DNA of 64,000 bases from Fretibacterium fastidiosum (GCF_964642095.1 NZ_OZ209244.1:2294001-2358000), one strand, 5' to 3'. Counted from the first letter of the stretch, positions 48,848 through 58,741 are shown. Made by a program: numbers and translations. The notes: generated by a model from the sequence alone, not told the origin.

Positions 48848-50500
48848 GTGAATTGGTCAACGTTGCTGCACGTCGCCGGTGGGGTCGGGCTGTTCCTTTA
48901 CGGCATCAAGCTCATGAGCGAAGCCCTTCAGTTCATCGCGGGCGACCGCATGCGCCACCTGATAGGGACCCTGACGAAGACGCCCCTCCGGGGGATATTC
49001 GTCGGCATCCTCGTCACGATCCTGATCCAGAGCAGCAGCGGAACCACGGTGATGACCGTCAGTTTCGTCAACGCGGGGCTGATGACCCTGAAGCAGGCCA
49101 TCGGCATCATCATGGGGGCCAACATCGGGACGACGATCACCGCCCAGATCATCGCCTTCAGCATCCAGGACATGGCGCTGCCCTTCGTCGCCGCCGGCGT
49201 GGCGATGGCCATATTCGGGCGAACCAAAAAACTGCGCTACTTCGGCAACGGCGTCGTCGGCCTGGGGCTCCTCTTCATGGGGATGCAGACGATGGAGGCC
49301 GCCACCTCCTTCATGGCGTCGCGGAGGGACCTGCTCCTGTCCCTCAGCCGCAGCCCCATCCTGGGTGTGGCCGCAGGCGCGCTCATCACCATGATCGTCC
49401 AGTCGAGCGCCGCCACCATCGGCCTGACCATGGCCATGGCCTCTCAGGGGCTCATCGGCATCGATGCGGCCATCCCCATCATCCTGGGCGACAACATCGG
49501 CACCACCATCACGGCCGTCCTGGCGGCCATCGGAACGAGCCGCTCCGCCAAACAGGCTGCGGCGGCCCACGTGCTCTTCAACTTCCTGGGCGTCGTCATC
49601 TTTCTCCTCTTTCTGCCGTTCTACAGGGCTCTGGTCCTCCGCTCCGCCTCGGACGTGGGGCGCCAGATTGCGAACGCGCACACCATCTTCAACGTCGTCA
49701 ACACCTTCCTGTTCTTTCCCTTCGTCTCCGTCTTCGCCCGCATGATCGAAAGGGTCATCCCCACCCAGGGAGCGGGCCAGGCGGGATATGCCCTCTACCT
49801 GGACCCCAAGCTCATCGCGGCCTCCGCCACGGCAGCGGTCGAGGCGGTCAAGGACGAACTGCTGCGGATGGGGGACATCGCGCAGGGGATGCTTGCCATC
49901 GCGCGGAGCGCCTACGTGCCGGGCGCCCGCGTCGCCGAGTTGAACGAGGAGTTCGCCTCCCAGGAGAAGGAGGTCAACGCGATCAACCGGGCCGTCGCCT
50001 CCTACGCCTCCGAGATCTGGCAGAAGGGCGTGTCCGCCGACATCTCCACCGTCCTGGGGTGCTACGTTAACGCGGCCGCGGACCTCGAGCGCATCGGCGA
50101 CCACGTGGAGAACCTGATGGAGCTTGCAGAGCCGTTGAACGGCTGCCTCTCGAAGTCCGCCCTGACGGAGTTCGGGAGCATGCTGGACACGGCCGATCTG
50201 GCCCTCTCCACGGCCCTCTCCTCCATCAAAAACGAGGACGCCTCCCAGGCGGATCACGTCATCAACGACCTCGAGAACCGAATCGACGATCAGGAGAGGC
50301 AGTACCGCAAAAATCACATCGAGCGCCTGAACCGCGGCCTGTGCGACCCGGAAAAGGGCGTGAACTTCATCGACCTCCTCGGCAACCTGGAGCGCATCGG
50401 AGATCACAGCCACAACATCGCCTACTACACCCACGACATCGTCAAGCTCTCGGCCGCCCCCGTCCATCCGGCCCAGTACGCCGGCTCTACGCTGTCCTGA
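48848..50500 (+). CDS. Na/Pi cotransporter family protein with PhoU-like C-terminus
   Basis: This 550-residue protein has about nine membrane helices in two inverted repeats. The family repeat motif appears twice: Q-S-S-S-G-T-T-V-M near 60 and Q-S-S-A-A-T-I-G-L near 200. Residues ~340-540 form a helical PhoU-like domain (L-E-R-I-G-D-H-V-E-N and L-E-R-I-G-D-H-S-H-N). Members import phosphate with sodium. I chose GTG at 48848, with GGGGG 7 bases upstream; the frame is open to 48740 but without signals. The pbpC ATG follows the stop by 3 bases. Confidence 0.9.
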   Translation: MNWSTLLHVAGGVGLFLYGIKLMSEALQFIAGDRMRHLIGTLTKTPLRGIFVGILVTILIQSSSGTTVMTVSFVNAGLMTLKQAIGIIMGANIGTTITAQIIAFSIQDMALPFVAAGVAMAIFGRTKKLRYFGNGVVGLGLLFMGMQTMEAATSFMASRRDLLLSLSRSPILGVAAGALITMIVQSSAATIGLTMAMASQGLIGIDAAIPIILGDNIGTTITAVLAAIGTSRSAKQAAAAHVLFNFLGVVIFLLFLPFYRALVLRSASDVGRQIANAHTIFNVVNTFLFFPFVSVFARMIERVIPTQGAGQAGYALYLDPKLIAASATAAVEAVKDELLRMGDIAQGMLAIARSAYVPGARVAELNEEFASQEKEVNAINRAVASYASEIWQKGVSADISTVLGCYVNAAADLERIGDHVENLMELAEPLNGCLSKSALTEFGSMLDTADLALSTALSSIKNEDASQADHVINDLENRIDDQERQYRKNHIERLNRGLCDPEKGVNFIDLLGNLERIGDHSHNIAYYTHDIVKLSAAPVHPAQYAGSTLS

Positions 50501-50503
50501 ACC

Positions 50504-52786
50504 ATGCTGAAGGCATTCCCTGTCAAGAAGGTCCTGCTGTCCCTGGGGCTCTTCCTGCTGGTCGGGGCGGCGACCCTTGCCGTGCTCTGGCGGAGCATCC
50601 CCCTCGACCTGCAGCGCTTCGATTCCCTCAGCGCCTCCCCCGCGCTCTTCGATGGCGAGGGGAAACTCTTTCACCTTCGCCTCTCGTCCGAATCGGAGTG
50701 GCGCCTCCCGATCCCCCTCGCTGAAATGGGACCGTGGCTTCCCCGCATCGCCGTGGGGGTCGAGGACGGACGATTCTACAGCCATCCGGGCATCGACCTG
50801 ATGGCCATCGCGCGGGCGGCCGTCCAGAACACGGCGGCGCGCCGGGTCGTCTCGGGCGCGTCCACCATCACGAGCCAGCTCGTTCGCCTTGCCGTCTCGG
50901 AGCGCGAGACGGCGGAGGGGTCCTCCAGCCTGGTGCGCCGGCCCCGCACCCTCGCCACGAAGGTGAGGGAGTTCATCCTGGCACTGAAGCTGGAGCGCGT
51001 CCTCTCCAAGGAACAGATCCTCGAGCGCTACCTCAACCTCGCCCCCTTCGGAGGGAACATCCGGGGCGTTCAGGCAGCGTCCCTGATCTACTTCGGGAAG
51101 CCCGCCTTCAGGCTCTCCCCCAGCGAGGCATGTCTCATGATCGGCATGTTGAAGGGGCCGACGCTCTACCGCCCTGACACGAGGCCCGCGGCCGCGCGGG
51201 AGCGGCGGGACGCCATCATCCGCCTCATGGAGCGGAAGGGGGTGTTCACCAGGGAGGCGGCGGAGCGCGCCCTCCTGGAGGAACTGCCCCGGAGCCGGAC
51301 GGCGCCGCCGCTCCGGGCCTGGCACTTCGCGGAGATGCTCCTCGGCAGCCAGCCGGGAATGGAGGGAAGCGTCGTGACCTCCCTGAGGCTGGACCTTCAG
51401 ACGCGGCTCGAATCCATCCTGGGACAGGCGGCCCGCGAGCTCCCCCAGGACATCACGCTGGCCGCCGGCGTCGTGGAGAACAGCACGGCGCGCCTCGTCG
51501 CCTGGGTCGGTAACGCCCGGTTCGGCGGCAGGGGCACGGGGGCCTGGGTGGACTGCGGCCTGGGGCTCCGCTCCCCAGGCTCGACGCTGAAGCCTTTTGC
51601 CTACCTCTCCGCCATTGATCAGGGGCTCCTGACCCCCGCCTCCCTCCTGGCGGACTCCGCCATGGCCTTTTCGGGACGCGCCCCACGCAACTTCGACCTG
51701 CACTACCGCGGGGCCGTGAGCGTCCGGACGGCCCTCTCCGAATCCCTCAACGCTTCAGCCGTTCGGGTCCTGCGGATGGCGGGGCCCAATCGCGTCCTTC
51801 ATCTGATGAGGGAGGCCGGGCTGCGGCACCTGTCGCAGTCCGCCGCGCACTACGGCGACTCCCTCGTCCTGGGGGGCTGTGACGTCACCCTCATGGAGGA
51901 GCTGGAGGCCTTCACGGCCCTGGCCTCGCTGGGACGGCACCGCCCCCTCTCCCTGCTGAAGGACGACGCTCAGGTTCCGGAGACGCGTATCGCCTCGGAG
52001 GCGGCCTGCTGGATCGTCTGCGACATCCTCAACCATCGTGGACCTCTCTCCACCCTCCCCAGGGGGACCCTGGGGGTGCGGTGGCAGGCGGCCCTGAAGA
52101 CGGGGACCTCCTACGGCCTGCGGGACGCCTGGACCGCCGCCTGGACCCCGGACTTTACGACCGTGGTCTGGGTCGGCAGGCCCACCGGCGAGTCCTGGCC
52201 GGGGCTCGTCGGCATCAAGGCCGCGGCCCCCGTCGCCATGCGCATCCTGCGGGCCATCTCCCCGAACTCGGGGTGGTACGACAAACCCGACGCCCTGGCG
52301 CTGCGCAGGGTCTGCTCGCTCTCCGGCCAGCCCCCAACGGCAGCCTGTCCCTCCACTCAGCTCGACTGGTTCATCGAGTCCGTCACGCGCACCGTCCCCT
52401 GCCCCCTTCACACCATCAAGGCGGGACAGACGGCCCTCCTCCTTCCGCCGGAGCTCAGCGCTCCGGACACGCCGCTCAGCCGCATCAAGCGAAGCGCCGA
52501 ACTGAAGATCGTCTCTCCCATCTCTGGCGCCACCTACTTTACCGCCCCGTTCGACCGCGAGAGACGGATCCCCATGAAGGCGGAGGGAGGGGTCGAGCGC
52601 GTTCACTGGTATTTGGACGGGCAGTACATGGGCTCCTCAAATCCCCGCGAGACGTTCTTCCACGGCGTGCCGGACGGACGGCACGTGATCGGAGCCGCGG
52701 ACGAGGCGGGGCGGAGCAGCGTGACGGAGGTTTCGGTCGTGACCCCTGGAAGAAGACAAAACGCTCCGGCGCCGCGGCTGAATTAG
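50504..52786 (+). CDS. pbpC: Penicillin-binding protein 1C (class A PBP)
   Basis: This 760-residue bifunctional enzyme has a membrane helix (L-L-S-L-G-L-F-L-L-V-G-A-A-T-L-A-V-L). A GT51 glycosyltransferase domain follows (V-E-D-G-R-F-Y-S-H-P-G-I-D with the catalytic Glu; G-A-S-T-I-T-S-Q-L). The transpeptidase has S-P-G-S-T-L-K-P-F as SxxK, S-L-N, and K-T-G-T-S-Y-G. The end is a ~85-residue beta domain of the BiPBP_C type seen in PbpC. It is not in the dcw cluster but follows the transporter by 3 bases. Confidence 0.93.
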   Translation: MLKAFPVKKVLLSLGLFLLVGAATLAVLWRSIPLDLQRFDSLSASPALFDGEGKLFHLRLSSESEWRLPIPLAEMGPWLPRIAVGVEDGRFYSHPGIDLMAIARAAVQNTAARRVVSGASTITSQLVRLAVSERETAEGSSSLVRRPRTLATKVREFILALKLERVLSKEQILERYLNLAPFGGNIRGVQAASLIYFGKPAFRLSPSEACLMIGMLKGPTLYRPDTRPAAARERRDAIIRLMERKGVFTREAAERALLEELPRSRTAPPLRAWHFAEMLLGSQPGMEGSVVTSLRLDLQTRLESILGQAARELPQDITLAAGVVENSTARLVAWVGNARFGGRGTGAWVDCGLGLRSPGSTLKPFAYLSAIDQGLLTPASLLADSAMAFSGRAPRNFDLHYRGAVSVRTALSESLNASAVRVLRMAGPNRVLHLMREAGLRHLSQSAAHYGDSLVLGGCDVTLMEELEAFTALASLGRHRPLSLLKDDAQVPETRIASEAACWIVCDILNHRGPLSTLPRGTLGVRWQAALKTGTSYGLRDAWTAAWTPDFTTVVWVGRPTGESWPGLVGIKAAAPVAMRILRAISPNSGWYDKPDALALRRVCSLSGQPPTAACPSTQLDWFIESVTRTVPCPLHTIKAGQTALLLPPELSAPDTPLSRIKRSAELKIVSPISGATYFTAPFDRERRIPMKAEGGVERVHWYLDGQYMGSSNPRETFFHGVPDGRHVIGAADEAGRSSVTEVSVVTPGRRQNAPAPRLN

Positions 52787-52801
52787 CCCGCGAACACGAC
52801 G

Positions 52802-52820
52802 GGCCCCTGGAACGGGGGCT
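52802..52820. terminator. Weak hairpin after pbpC
   Basis: GCCCC and GGGGC pair around TGGAAC. A second small stem AGCGCGC/GCGCGCT lies near 52894-52919. Neither has a T-tract. The 165-base gap between pbpC and the antiporter contains nothing else I can name. Confidence 0.25.
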
Positions 52821-52951
52821 TGTCCGCCGACATCTGAACTCATTTGGGACCTCATCCTGGACAACGCGCCTCAGGCGCGGCACTCGCGTTAGAAAGCGCG
52901 CAGCGCTCTGCAGCGCGCTGGGTCAACCTACATTCTTAAGGAGGTCTTTAC

Positions 52952-54388
52952 ATGAAAGACAGGGAAAGAACGCACAGGGAAGTCGGTTTGGTCGGGGCAG
53001 TCCTCATCCTCCTGATGATCCTCTTCATCATGGTGATGGGCAAGCTGGTGCTGAACTTCGACACGGGGATGCTGGTGCTGATCGTCGCGATGGCCACGAC
53101 CATCGTCTACGTCGGCGTCTACCGCTTCACCTGGGACTTCATGTTCAAGGAGGGCGTCATCCCCATGGTGGCGCGGGCTTCGGGCGCGATCCTGATCCTT
53201 TTGATCGTCGGGCCCATGATCGCCATCTGGATGGCGGCCGGGACGGTCCCCTACATGATCAACCTCGGCCTCTCCATCCTGAGGCCTCAGACCTTCCTGG
53301 TCTCGGCCTGCCTCGTCTGCGCCATCTCCTCCGTGCTGACGGGGACCTCCTGGGGCTCGGCCGCCACCTTTGGAGTGGCCTTCATGGGCATCGGGCACGG
53401 GCTGGGCATCTCCCCCGCCGCCACGGCGGGCGCCATCATCGCGGGCAGCTACTTTGGCGACAAGGTCAGCCCCATCTCCGACACGACGGTGCTGGCAGCG
53501 GCCACGGCGGAGACCGACGTCGTCGCTCACATCCGCTCCATGCTGTGGACCACCGTCCCCGCGTTCTGTATCGGCCTTGCCGTCTACGCCTGGGCCGGTT
53601 CCAGCGCTGCGGACACCATGGACATGACCCGCATCAACGAGATCGTCCAGGCCATCGAGGGCTCCTACAAACTCACCCCCATCGTCCTGCTCCCTGCCGT
53701 GCTCCTTCTGATCCTGGCCTTCATGGGCTTCCCGACGATCCCCGTCCTCTGGGCCTCCATGGCCTCGGCCGTGCCGCTCGCGATGATGCAGGGACACGGG
53801 CTGTCGGATATCGTCAAGATCATGGCGAGCGGCCCCAAGGCGGCCACGGGCCTGGAGGTCGTCGACAAGCTCCTGAGCCGCGGAGGCCTCTCCTTCATGT
53901 CCTCCTCCGTGACCGTCGTGTTCTTCGCCTACATCTTCGCGGGACAGCTGGAGTGCACGGGCACCATCCGGGTCGTGACCTCGGCCATGAAGGAGCGCTT
54001 CATCCGGAGCAGCATCGGACGCCTCGTGTTCTCCACCTCCCTGACGGGGCTCATCACGGCCCTCGGCACGGGGAACTCTTACCTCAGCATCATCATGCCG
54101 GGGACCATGTACCGGGACCTCTTCGACGACTTCGGCATCCAGCGCCGCGTCCTGTCCCGCACCCTCGAGGATTCGGGCACCGTGTTCGTGCCCCTGATCC
54201 CCTGGTCCGCAGCGGGCGTCTACATGTATGGGCTCTTCAACGTCCCCGTGCTGGAGTACGCCCCCTGGGCCGTGATGTGCTATTGCGGGTTCCTGCTGGC
54301 CTGGCTCTACGCGTTCTGCGGCTTCGCCATCTTCAGGGCGGAGCCGAAGGACGGATCTCAGGCCAAGGGATCCAAGATCGCGCTCTGA
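52952..54388 (+). CDS. NhaC-family Na+/H+ antiporter
   Basis: This 478-residue protein has about 11-12 membrane helices. It carries G-T-S-W-G-S-A-A-T and G-S-Y-F-G-D-K-V-S-P-I-S-D-T-T-V-L-A, the core signature of the NhaC family. Substrates in the family are Na+/H+, or malate/lactate coupled to Na+ in MleN. A strong AAGGAGG lies before the ATG at 52952. The isoaspartyl dipeptidase follows 25 bases later, suggesting coupling of amino-acid catabolism to ion balance, which is inference. Confidence 0.9.
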   Translation: MKDRERTHREVGLVGAVLILLMILFIMVMGKLVLNFDTGMLVLIVAMATTIVYVGVYRFTWDFMFKEGVIPMVARASGAILILLIVGPMIAIWMAAGTVPYMINLGLSILRPQTFLVSACLVCAISSVLTGTSWGSAATFGVAFMGIGHGLGISPAATAGAIIAGSYFGDKVSPISDTTVLAAATAETDVVAHIRSMLWTTVPAFCIGLAVYAWAGSSAADTMDMTRINEIVQAIEGSYKLTPIVLLPAVLLLILAFMGFPTIPVLWASMASAVPLAMMQGHGLSDIVKIMASGPKAATGLEVVDKLLSRGGLSFMSSSVTVVFFAYIFAGQLECTGTIRVVTSAMKERFIRSSIGRLVFSTSLTGLITALGTGNSYLSIIMPGTMYRDLFDDFGIQRRVLSRTLEDSGTVFVPLIPWSAAGVYMYGLFNVPVLEYAPWAVMCYCGFLLAWLYAFCGFAIFRAEPKDGSQAKGSKIAL

Positions 54389-54413
54389 TGCCGCACAGGA
54401 CGGGGACGCTCAG

Positions 54414-55562
54414 ATGACGCACCCACTGCTGCTGAAACACGTAGACCTCTACGCCCCGGAGCACGTCGGGGTCAGGGACCTCCTGATCCTTGGCGGACGG
54501 GTGGCCGCGGCGGAAGCAGACCTCACCGTCAACGTGCCGGACCTTGAGACGATCGACGCCCGCGGGGCCATCGCGGCGCCGGGCATCGTGGACCACCACA
54601 ACCATTTCGGCGGCGCAGGGGGCGAGGGGGGCTTCAACTTCCGGACCCCGCCGGCCCAGCTCTCCACCTTCGTGAAGGCGGGGATCACGACCGCCGTCGG
54701 GCTCCTGGGCACCGACGGCTACAGCCGGTCCCTGACAGAGCTGCTGGCCAAGGCGCGCGCCCTCGAAATCGAAGGCCTGAGCACGTGGATCTACACCGGT
54801 GCCTACCAGCTTCCGGGACCGACCATCACCGGCAGGACGGGCACGGACATCGCCTGGATCGACAAGGTGATCGGCTGCAAGATGGCCCTCTCCGACCATC
54901 GTTCCTCCCACCCCGCCCCGGAGGCGATACGGGCCCTGGTCTCCGACGTGCGGGTCGCGGGGATGCTCTCCGGGAAGCGGGGGGTCGTCTGCGTCCACAT
55001 GGGAAGCGAAGGGACGGGGCTCAACCCCCTGCGGGAGGCCGTCAGGGGGACGGACGTCCCTCTCACCCAGTTCATGCCGACCCACGTGAGCCGCTGCCAG
55101 GAGCTCCTGGCCGACACAGTCCGCTGGGTTCAGGAGGGGGGAGCCGCCGACCTCACCGCCGACGAGAAGACGCCGGACGCCGTCGCCCAATTCGCCTCCG
55201 AGGGGTGCGACCTGTCGCGCGTCTGCTTCAGCTCGGACGGAAACGGCAGCATGCCCCGCTTCGACAGCGCAGGGAACTTCGCGGGGATGGGCGTCGGGGA
55301 CCCGGCCTCCATCCTGCGCGCCGCGGCGGCCTGCCGGGAGCGGTCCGCTGCCCCGCTCGAAAGGGTCTTCGCCTTCATGAGCGCCAATCCGGCGGCCCTC
55401 CTGGGCCTGCCCCGCAAGGGACGGCTCGAGAAGGGCCAGGACGGCGACGTGATGGTCCTCGACGAGGACCTGCGACTGAGGACCCTCGTCGGGCGGGGGC
55501 GAGTGATGATGCGGGACGGCGAAGTGCTGGCCCGCGGGACCTTCGAGCCCCGGGAAGGGTAG
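54414..55562 (+). CDS. iadA: Isoaspartyl (beta-aspartyl) dipeptidase
   Basis: This 382-residue amidohydrolase cleaves beta-aspartyl dipeptides formed in damaged proteins. It shows D-H-H-N-H-F-G-G with the H-x-H metal ligands near 62-66, Y-T-G-A-Y-Q-L-P-G-P-T-I-T-G, the region I-G-C-K-M-A-L-S-D-H-R-S with the carbamylated Lys, and C-F-S-S-D-G-N-G-S with the catalytic Asp. All agree with IadA. A strong terminator follows 4 bases after the stop. Confidence 0.93.
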   Translation: MTHPLLLKHVDLYAPEHVGVRDLLILGGRVAAAEADLTVNVPDLETIDARGAIAAPGIVDHHNHFGGAGGEGGFNFRTPPAQLSTFVKAGITTAVGLLGTDGYSRSLTELLAKARALEIEGLSTWIYTGAYQLPGPTITGRTGTDIAWIDKVIGCKMALSDHRSSHPAPEAIRALVSDVRVAGMLSGKRGVVCVHMGSEGTGLNPLREAVRGTDVPLTQFMPTHVSRCQELLADTVRWVQEGGAADLTADEKTPDAVAQFASEGCDLSRVCFSSDGNGSMPRFDSAGNFAGMGVGDPASILRAAAACRERSAAPLERVFAFMSANPAALLGLPRKGRLEKGQDGDVMVLDEDLRLRTLVGRGRVMMRDGEVLARGTFEPREG

Positions 55563-55566
55563 CGAA

Positions 55567-55601
55567 CGGGGGAGGGCCTCAGGCCCTCCCCCGCGCTTTT
55601 T
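55567..55601 (+). terminator. Strong rho-independent terminator after iadA
   Basis: CGGGGGAGGGCCT (55567-55579) pairs with AGGCCCTCCCCCG (55581-55593) and is followed by CGCTTTTT. It separates the plus-strand operon from the converging M20 peptidase gene. Confidence 0.85.
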
Positions 55602-55618
55602 ACCGTTCAGCGGAGCGG

Positions 55619-56845
55619 CTATTTGCCGCCCGTCATCATCAAGGCAAAGACCTTGGCGTTGTTGACGATGTACGGAATCTCCGTGAACTCGTCCGGCTGG
55701 TGAGCAACACCCGCGCACTCCTGGGCCCAGACGGCCGCGGGAATGCCGTTGCGGCGGAACACGGCGGCGAAGGTGCCGCCCCCGATGCCCCCCGTCTTCG
55801 GCTTCAGGTGCAGGACCTCCTGAACCGCCCCGGAGACCAGGCGGACGATGTCGCTCGACTCGTCCGTCGGCTTGGCCGCGTCGCTGCGGTTGACGTTGAG
55901 CTCGATCCTGGCGCCGGTCCGGGCCTCCACGTCCCTGCGCACCTTCTCCACCACCTCAAAGGCCCGGTCCAGGTCCACCGACGGCAGGACGCGGCAGTCG
56001 AACTCGAACTCTTCGCGCCCCGGCACGGTGTTCGTGTTGGGCACGTTGGCGAAGCGGCGCGTGGGCTCAAAGGTGGATACGGGCGGATCGAATCGGGCGT
56101 CCTCCTCCGGGAAGGCCTTGTGCAGGGCCTCATCGACCTCCACCGCCAAAAGGTTGGCCACGCGGCAGGCGTTCAGCCCCTTGTCGGGGATCGCGGCGTG
56201 GGTCTGGTGTCCCAGCACCGTAAAGCTCAGTTTCCATCCCGCCTTCTCCGCGATTTCAATGAAGTCCCCCGCATCGTTGCCGCTGTCCGGCGCGATGACG
56301 AGGTCGTCCTCGCGGAACAGGTCCCCGCGCTCGAACAGCGGGATCAGGCCGTGGTGGCTCCCCATCTCCTCGTCGCAGACGAAGGCGAGGTACACCGTGT
56401 ACTCCGGCTCCACGCCGGCGTTGACCAGGGCCTTCAGCGCGAAGAGCGACGCGATGAGCGCCATCCCGTTGTCGCTGACGCCGCGGCCGTAGAGGCGCGA
56501 ACCCCGGACCTCCGGCTTGAAGGGGTCCAGGGACCAGACGGCGCGGTCCCCCTCCGGCACGATGTCCATGTGCGAGAGGATGCAGAGGCGGCGCTTCTGC
56601 CGTCCCGGCCACTCCAGGAAGAGGGAAGGGCGGTTGCCCGTGGGCGACTTGGGGTCGTCCACGAACTCCCACTGGACCTTCCCCAGCCCCAGCTCCGCGA
56701 CCAGCTTCTCGATTTCCTTCGCCTTGGCCTCCTCACCCGTCCCCCCGTTGTGGGGGGAGACGGCGGGGATCCGACAGATGCGGCTCAGGGCCGCAACCAT
56801 GTCGTCCCTGAGCCGCTCGACTTCCGTTAGAACCTTGTCGTTCAC
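55619..56845 (-). CDS. M20-family metallopeptidase (dipeptidase/ArgE-DapE type)
   Basis: This 408-residue zinc enzyme shows L-S-H-M-D-I-V-P-E-G (first His and Asp ligands), G-R-G-V-S-D-N-G-M-A, C-D-E-E-M-G-S (catalytic Glu pair) and A-P-D-S-G. A dimerisation lid and a C-terminal His follow (G-V-A-H-Q-P-D-E-F). The family hydrolyses dipeptides, acetylated amino acids or succinyl-DAP; the substrate is not readable from sequence. It follows the glutamate dehydrogenase by 24 bases in the same operon, so peptide or amino-acid breakdown is likely. Confidence 0.88.
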   Translation of the reverse strand: MNDKVLTEVERLRDDMVAALSRICRIPAVSPHNGGTGEEAKAKEIEKLVAELGLGKVQWEFVDDPKSPTGNRPSLFLEWPGRQKRRLCILSHMDIVPEGDRAVWSLDPFKPEVRGSRLYGRGVSDNGMALIASLFALKALVNAGVEPEYTVYLAFVCDEEMGSHHGLIPLFERGDLFREDDLVIAPDSGNDAGDFIEIAEKAGWKLSFTVLGHQTHAAIPDKGLNACRVANLLAVEVDEALHKAFPEEDARFDPPVSTFEPTRRFANVPNTNTVPGREEFEFDCRVLPSVDLDRAFEVVEKVRRDVEARTGARIELNVNRSDAAKPTDESSDIVRLVSGAVQEVLHLKPKTGGIGGGTFAAVFRRNGIPAAVWAQECAGVAHQPDEFTEIPYIVNNAKVFALMMTGGK

Positions 56846-56869
56846 CAGAAAGCTCCTCCAAAAAGACGC

Positions 56870-58141
56870 CTACAGGAAGAGCCCGCGCAGCTCCACCACG
56901 TCGGCGACGCGCTGGATGGCGGCCATGGTGGCCGCGCGGCGCATCGTGACCTTCTTGGCCTCCGCGTAATCCCACACGCGCTTGAAGTTGTCCTTCATGA
57001 TGTGGATCAGGCGGGTGTTGTACTCGTCGGCGGTCCAGAAGAAGCCCTGAAGGTTCTGCGCCCACTCGAAGTAGGAGCCGATGACGCCGCCCGAGTTGGC
57101 CAGGAAGTCAGGCACCAGCTTCACGCCCGCGTCCGCCATGATCTTGTCGCCCTCCGGCGTGGTGGGGCCGTTCGCGCCCTCGACGACGTACTTCGCCAAG
57201 ACCTTGCCCGCCGTGTCCTTGTTGATGACGCCGTCGCGCGCGCAGGGGAACAGGAAGTCGCACTTGGTGAACAGGACCTCGTCGACCTTCTCGCAGTTCC
57301 CGACCTTCTCGAATCCGTTCAGGAGCTTCTTGGGGTCCTTGTCCTTCACCTCGAAGGCCTTCTCGATGTCGATGCCCTTTTCGGAGTAGTAGGAGCCCGT
57401 GATGTCGCTGATGCCGACGACCTTGACGCCGTTCTCCTGCAGCGTCTTGGCCGTGTAGCTGCCCACGTTGCCGAAGCCCTGAATGGAGGCGGTCATCTTC
57501 GCGGGGTCCTTGCCCAGCGCCTTCATGAACTCGAGCCCGCAGGTCGCGACGCCGCGGCCCGTGGCCTCGTTGCGCCCCTTGGAGCCCCAATAGGAGATGG
57601 GTTTGCCCGTCAGGATGCCCGGCTCCAGCTGGCCGTGCATCTTGCTGATGGTGTCCAGGATCCACACCATCTCAGGGCCGCCCGTGTTCATGTCGGGGGC
57701 GGGCACGTCCGTCCAGGAGCCGATGATGGGGGCGATGCGCGCGGCGAAGGTGCGGGTCATGCGCTCCTTCTCCTTCTTCGACATCTCGAGCGGGTCGCAG
57801 CAGATGCCGCCCTTGCCGCCGCCGTAGGGGATGCCCGCCAGGGAGCACTTCCACGTCATGAGCATGGAAAGCGCCTCGCACTCGTCGATGTCCACCGCGG
57901 GATCGTAACGAAGGCCGCCCTTCGCAGGCCCCAGGGCCGTGGAGTGCTGCACGCGATAGCCCTTAAAAACCTTCACGGAGCCGTCATCCATCTCGGTGGG
58001 CACGGAAACCTCAAGCCTGCGCTCCGCATGGCTCAGGATGGAGATCAGCTTCTCGCTGAGCCCCATCTCGTCCGCCGCGCCGTAAAACTCCTGAAGCGCC
58101 GTATCCAGCAGTACGTTTTCAGCCTTTCTTCTCTCAGCCAT
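56870..58141 (-). CDS. gdhA: Glutamate dehydrogenase
   Basis: This 423-residue enzyme interconverts glutamate and 2-oxoglutarate plus ammonia with NAD(P). It shows G-P-A-K-G-G-L-R-Y, G-G-G-K-G-G-I with the catalytic Lys, P-A-P-D-M-N-T, and the nucleotide fold Q-G-F-G-N-V-G-S. I prefer the ATG at 58141, with GGAGGT 10 bases upstream; an ATG at 58177 has no ribosome site. In amino-acid fermenters it is the entry for glutamate oxidation. Confidence 0.95.
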   Translation of the reverse strand: MAERRKAENVLLDTALQEFYGAADEMGLSEKLISILSHAERRLEVSVPTEMDDGSVKVFKGYRVQHSTALGPAKGGLRYDPAVDIDECEALSMLMTWKCSLAGIPYGGGKGGICCDPLEMSKKEKERMTRTFAARIAPIIGSWTDVPAPDMNTGGPEMVWILDTISKMHGQLEPGILTGKPISYWGSKGRNEATGRGVATCGLEFMKALGKDPAKMTASIQGFGNVGSYTAKTLQENGVKVVGISDITGSYYSEKGIDIEKAFEVKDKDPKKLLNGFEKVGNCEKVDEVLFTKCDFLFPCARDGVINKDTAGKVLAKYVVEGANGPTTPEGDKIMADAGVKLVPDFLANSGGVIGSYFEWAQNLQGFFWTADEYNTRLIHIMKDNFKRVWDYAEAKKVTMRRAATMAAIQRVADVVELRGLFL

Positions 58142-58297
58142 TACGTCATGCACCTCCACAATATTTTGAGCTCCCATCGCTGGGAAAGATTAAAGATAGA
58201 TAAAGAACGAACACCGCGACGGCCCCTGAGCGAAGCAACCTCGCAACGTGTCTAAAGGATATCACAAAAAAGAGAAAAGCGTGCGGAAATTGCGTTT

Positions 58298-58561
58298 TTA
58301 CACGTCAAATTCCCCGTCGTTTTCCCCCTCATCCTCCCCTTCCTCCTCGACGCCTGAGGGCTGCGCGGCCTCGAAGAGCGCTTCCCCCTCCTCCGTCAGA
58401 ATCGTCACCTTCCGCTCCGCCCTCTGGAGCAGCTTCTCGCTCTTTTTGACGAGGGCCACCCCCTCTTCAAAAACCGCCAGCGCCTCGTCCATCGACATCG
58501 GCTCGGACTCCAGGCGTTTTGCGATCTCATCCAGACGCGCCAGATTTTCTGCGAACGGCAT
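58298..58561 (-). CDS. xseB: Exodeoxyribonuclease VII small subunit
   Basis: This 87-residue protein has F-A-E-N-L-A-R-L-D-E-I-A-K-R-L-E-S and then M-S-M-D-E-A-L-A-V-F-E-E-G, the standard XseB helices. The C-terminus is unusually acidic (E-E-E-G-E-D-E-G-E-N-D). AGGAGGG precedes the ATG at 58561. The large subunit xseA is not adjacent here. The 156 bases up to the dehydrogenase gene hold that gene's leader. Confidence 0.93.
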   Translation of the reverse strand: MPFAENLARLDEIAKRLESEPMSMDEALAVFEEGVALVKKSEKLLQRAERKVTILTEEGEALFEAAQPSGVEEEGEDEGENDGEFDV

Positions 58562-58741
58562 ATCTTTCCCTCCTGCAAGGTCAAACGAAATTATGGTTGG
58601 CCGCGTGTTATTGTAGCAGGTCGCGGCACAAAAAACCGGCTGACCGCTCACGGGCGACTTCACCTTCCGCGCTTCGACTTGCGTGCGGCGCGGGGCCTTT
58701 CAGAATTTTTCCGGACGTCCATGCCTTTTCTAAGAAAGTTG

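Noticed and set aside
48857..51703. A 948-codon open frame on the minus strand
   Set aside because: It lies opposite the Na/Pi transporter and pbpC, both with clear catalytic motifs. It reads as low-complexity Arg/Gly/Asp-rich sequence.
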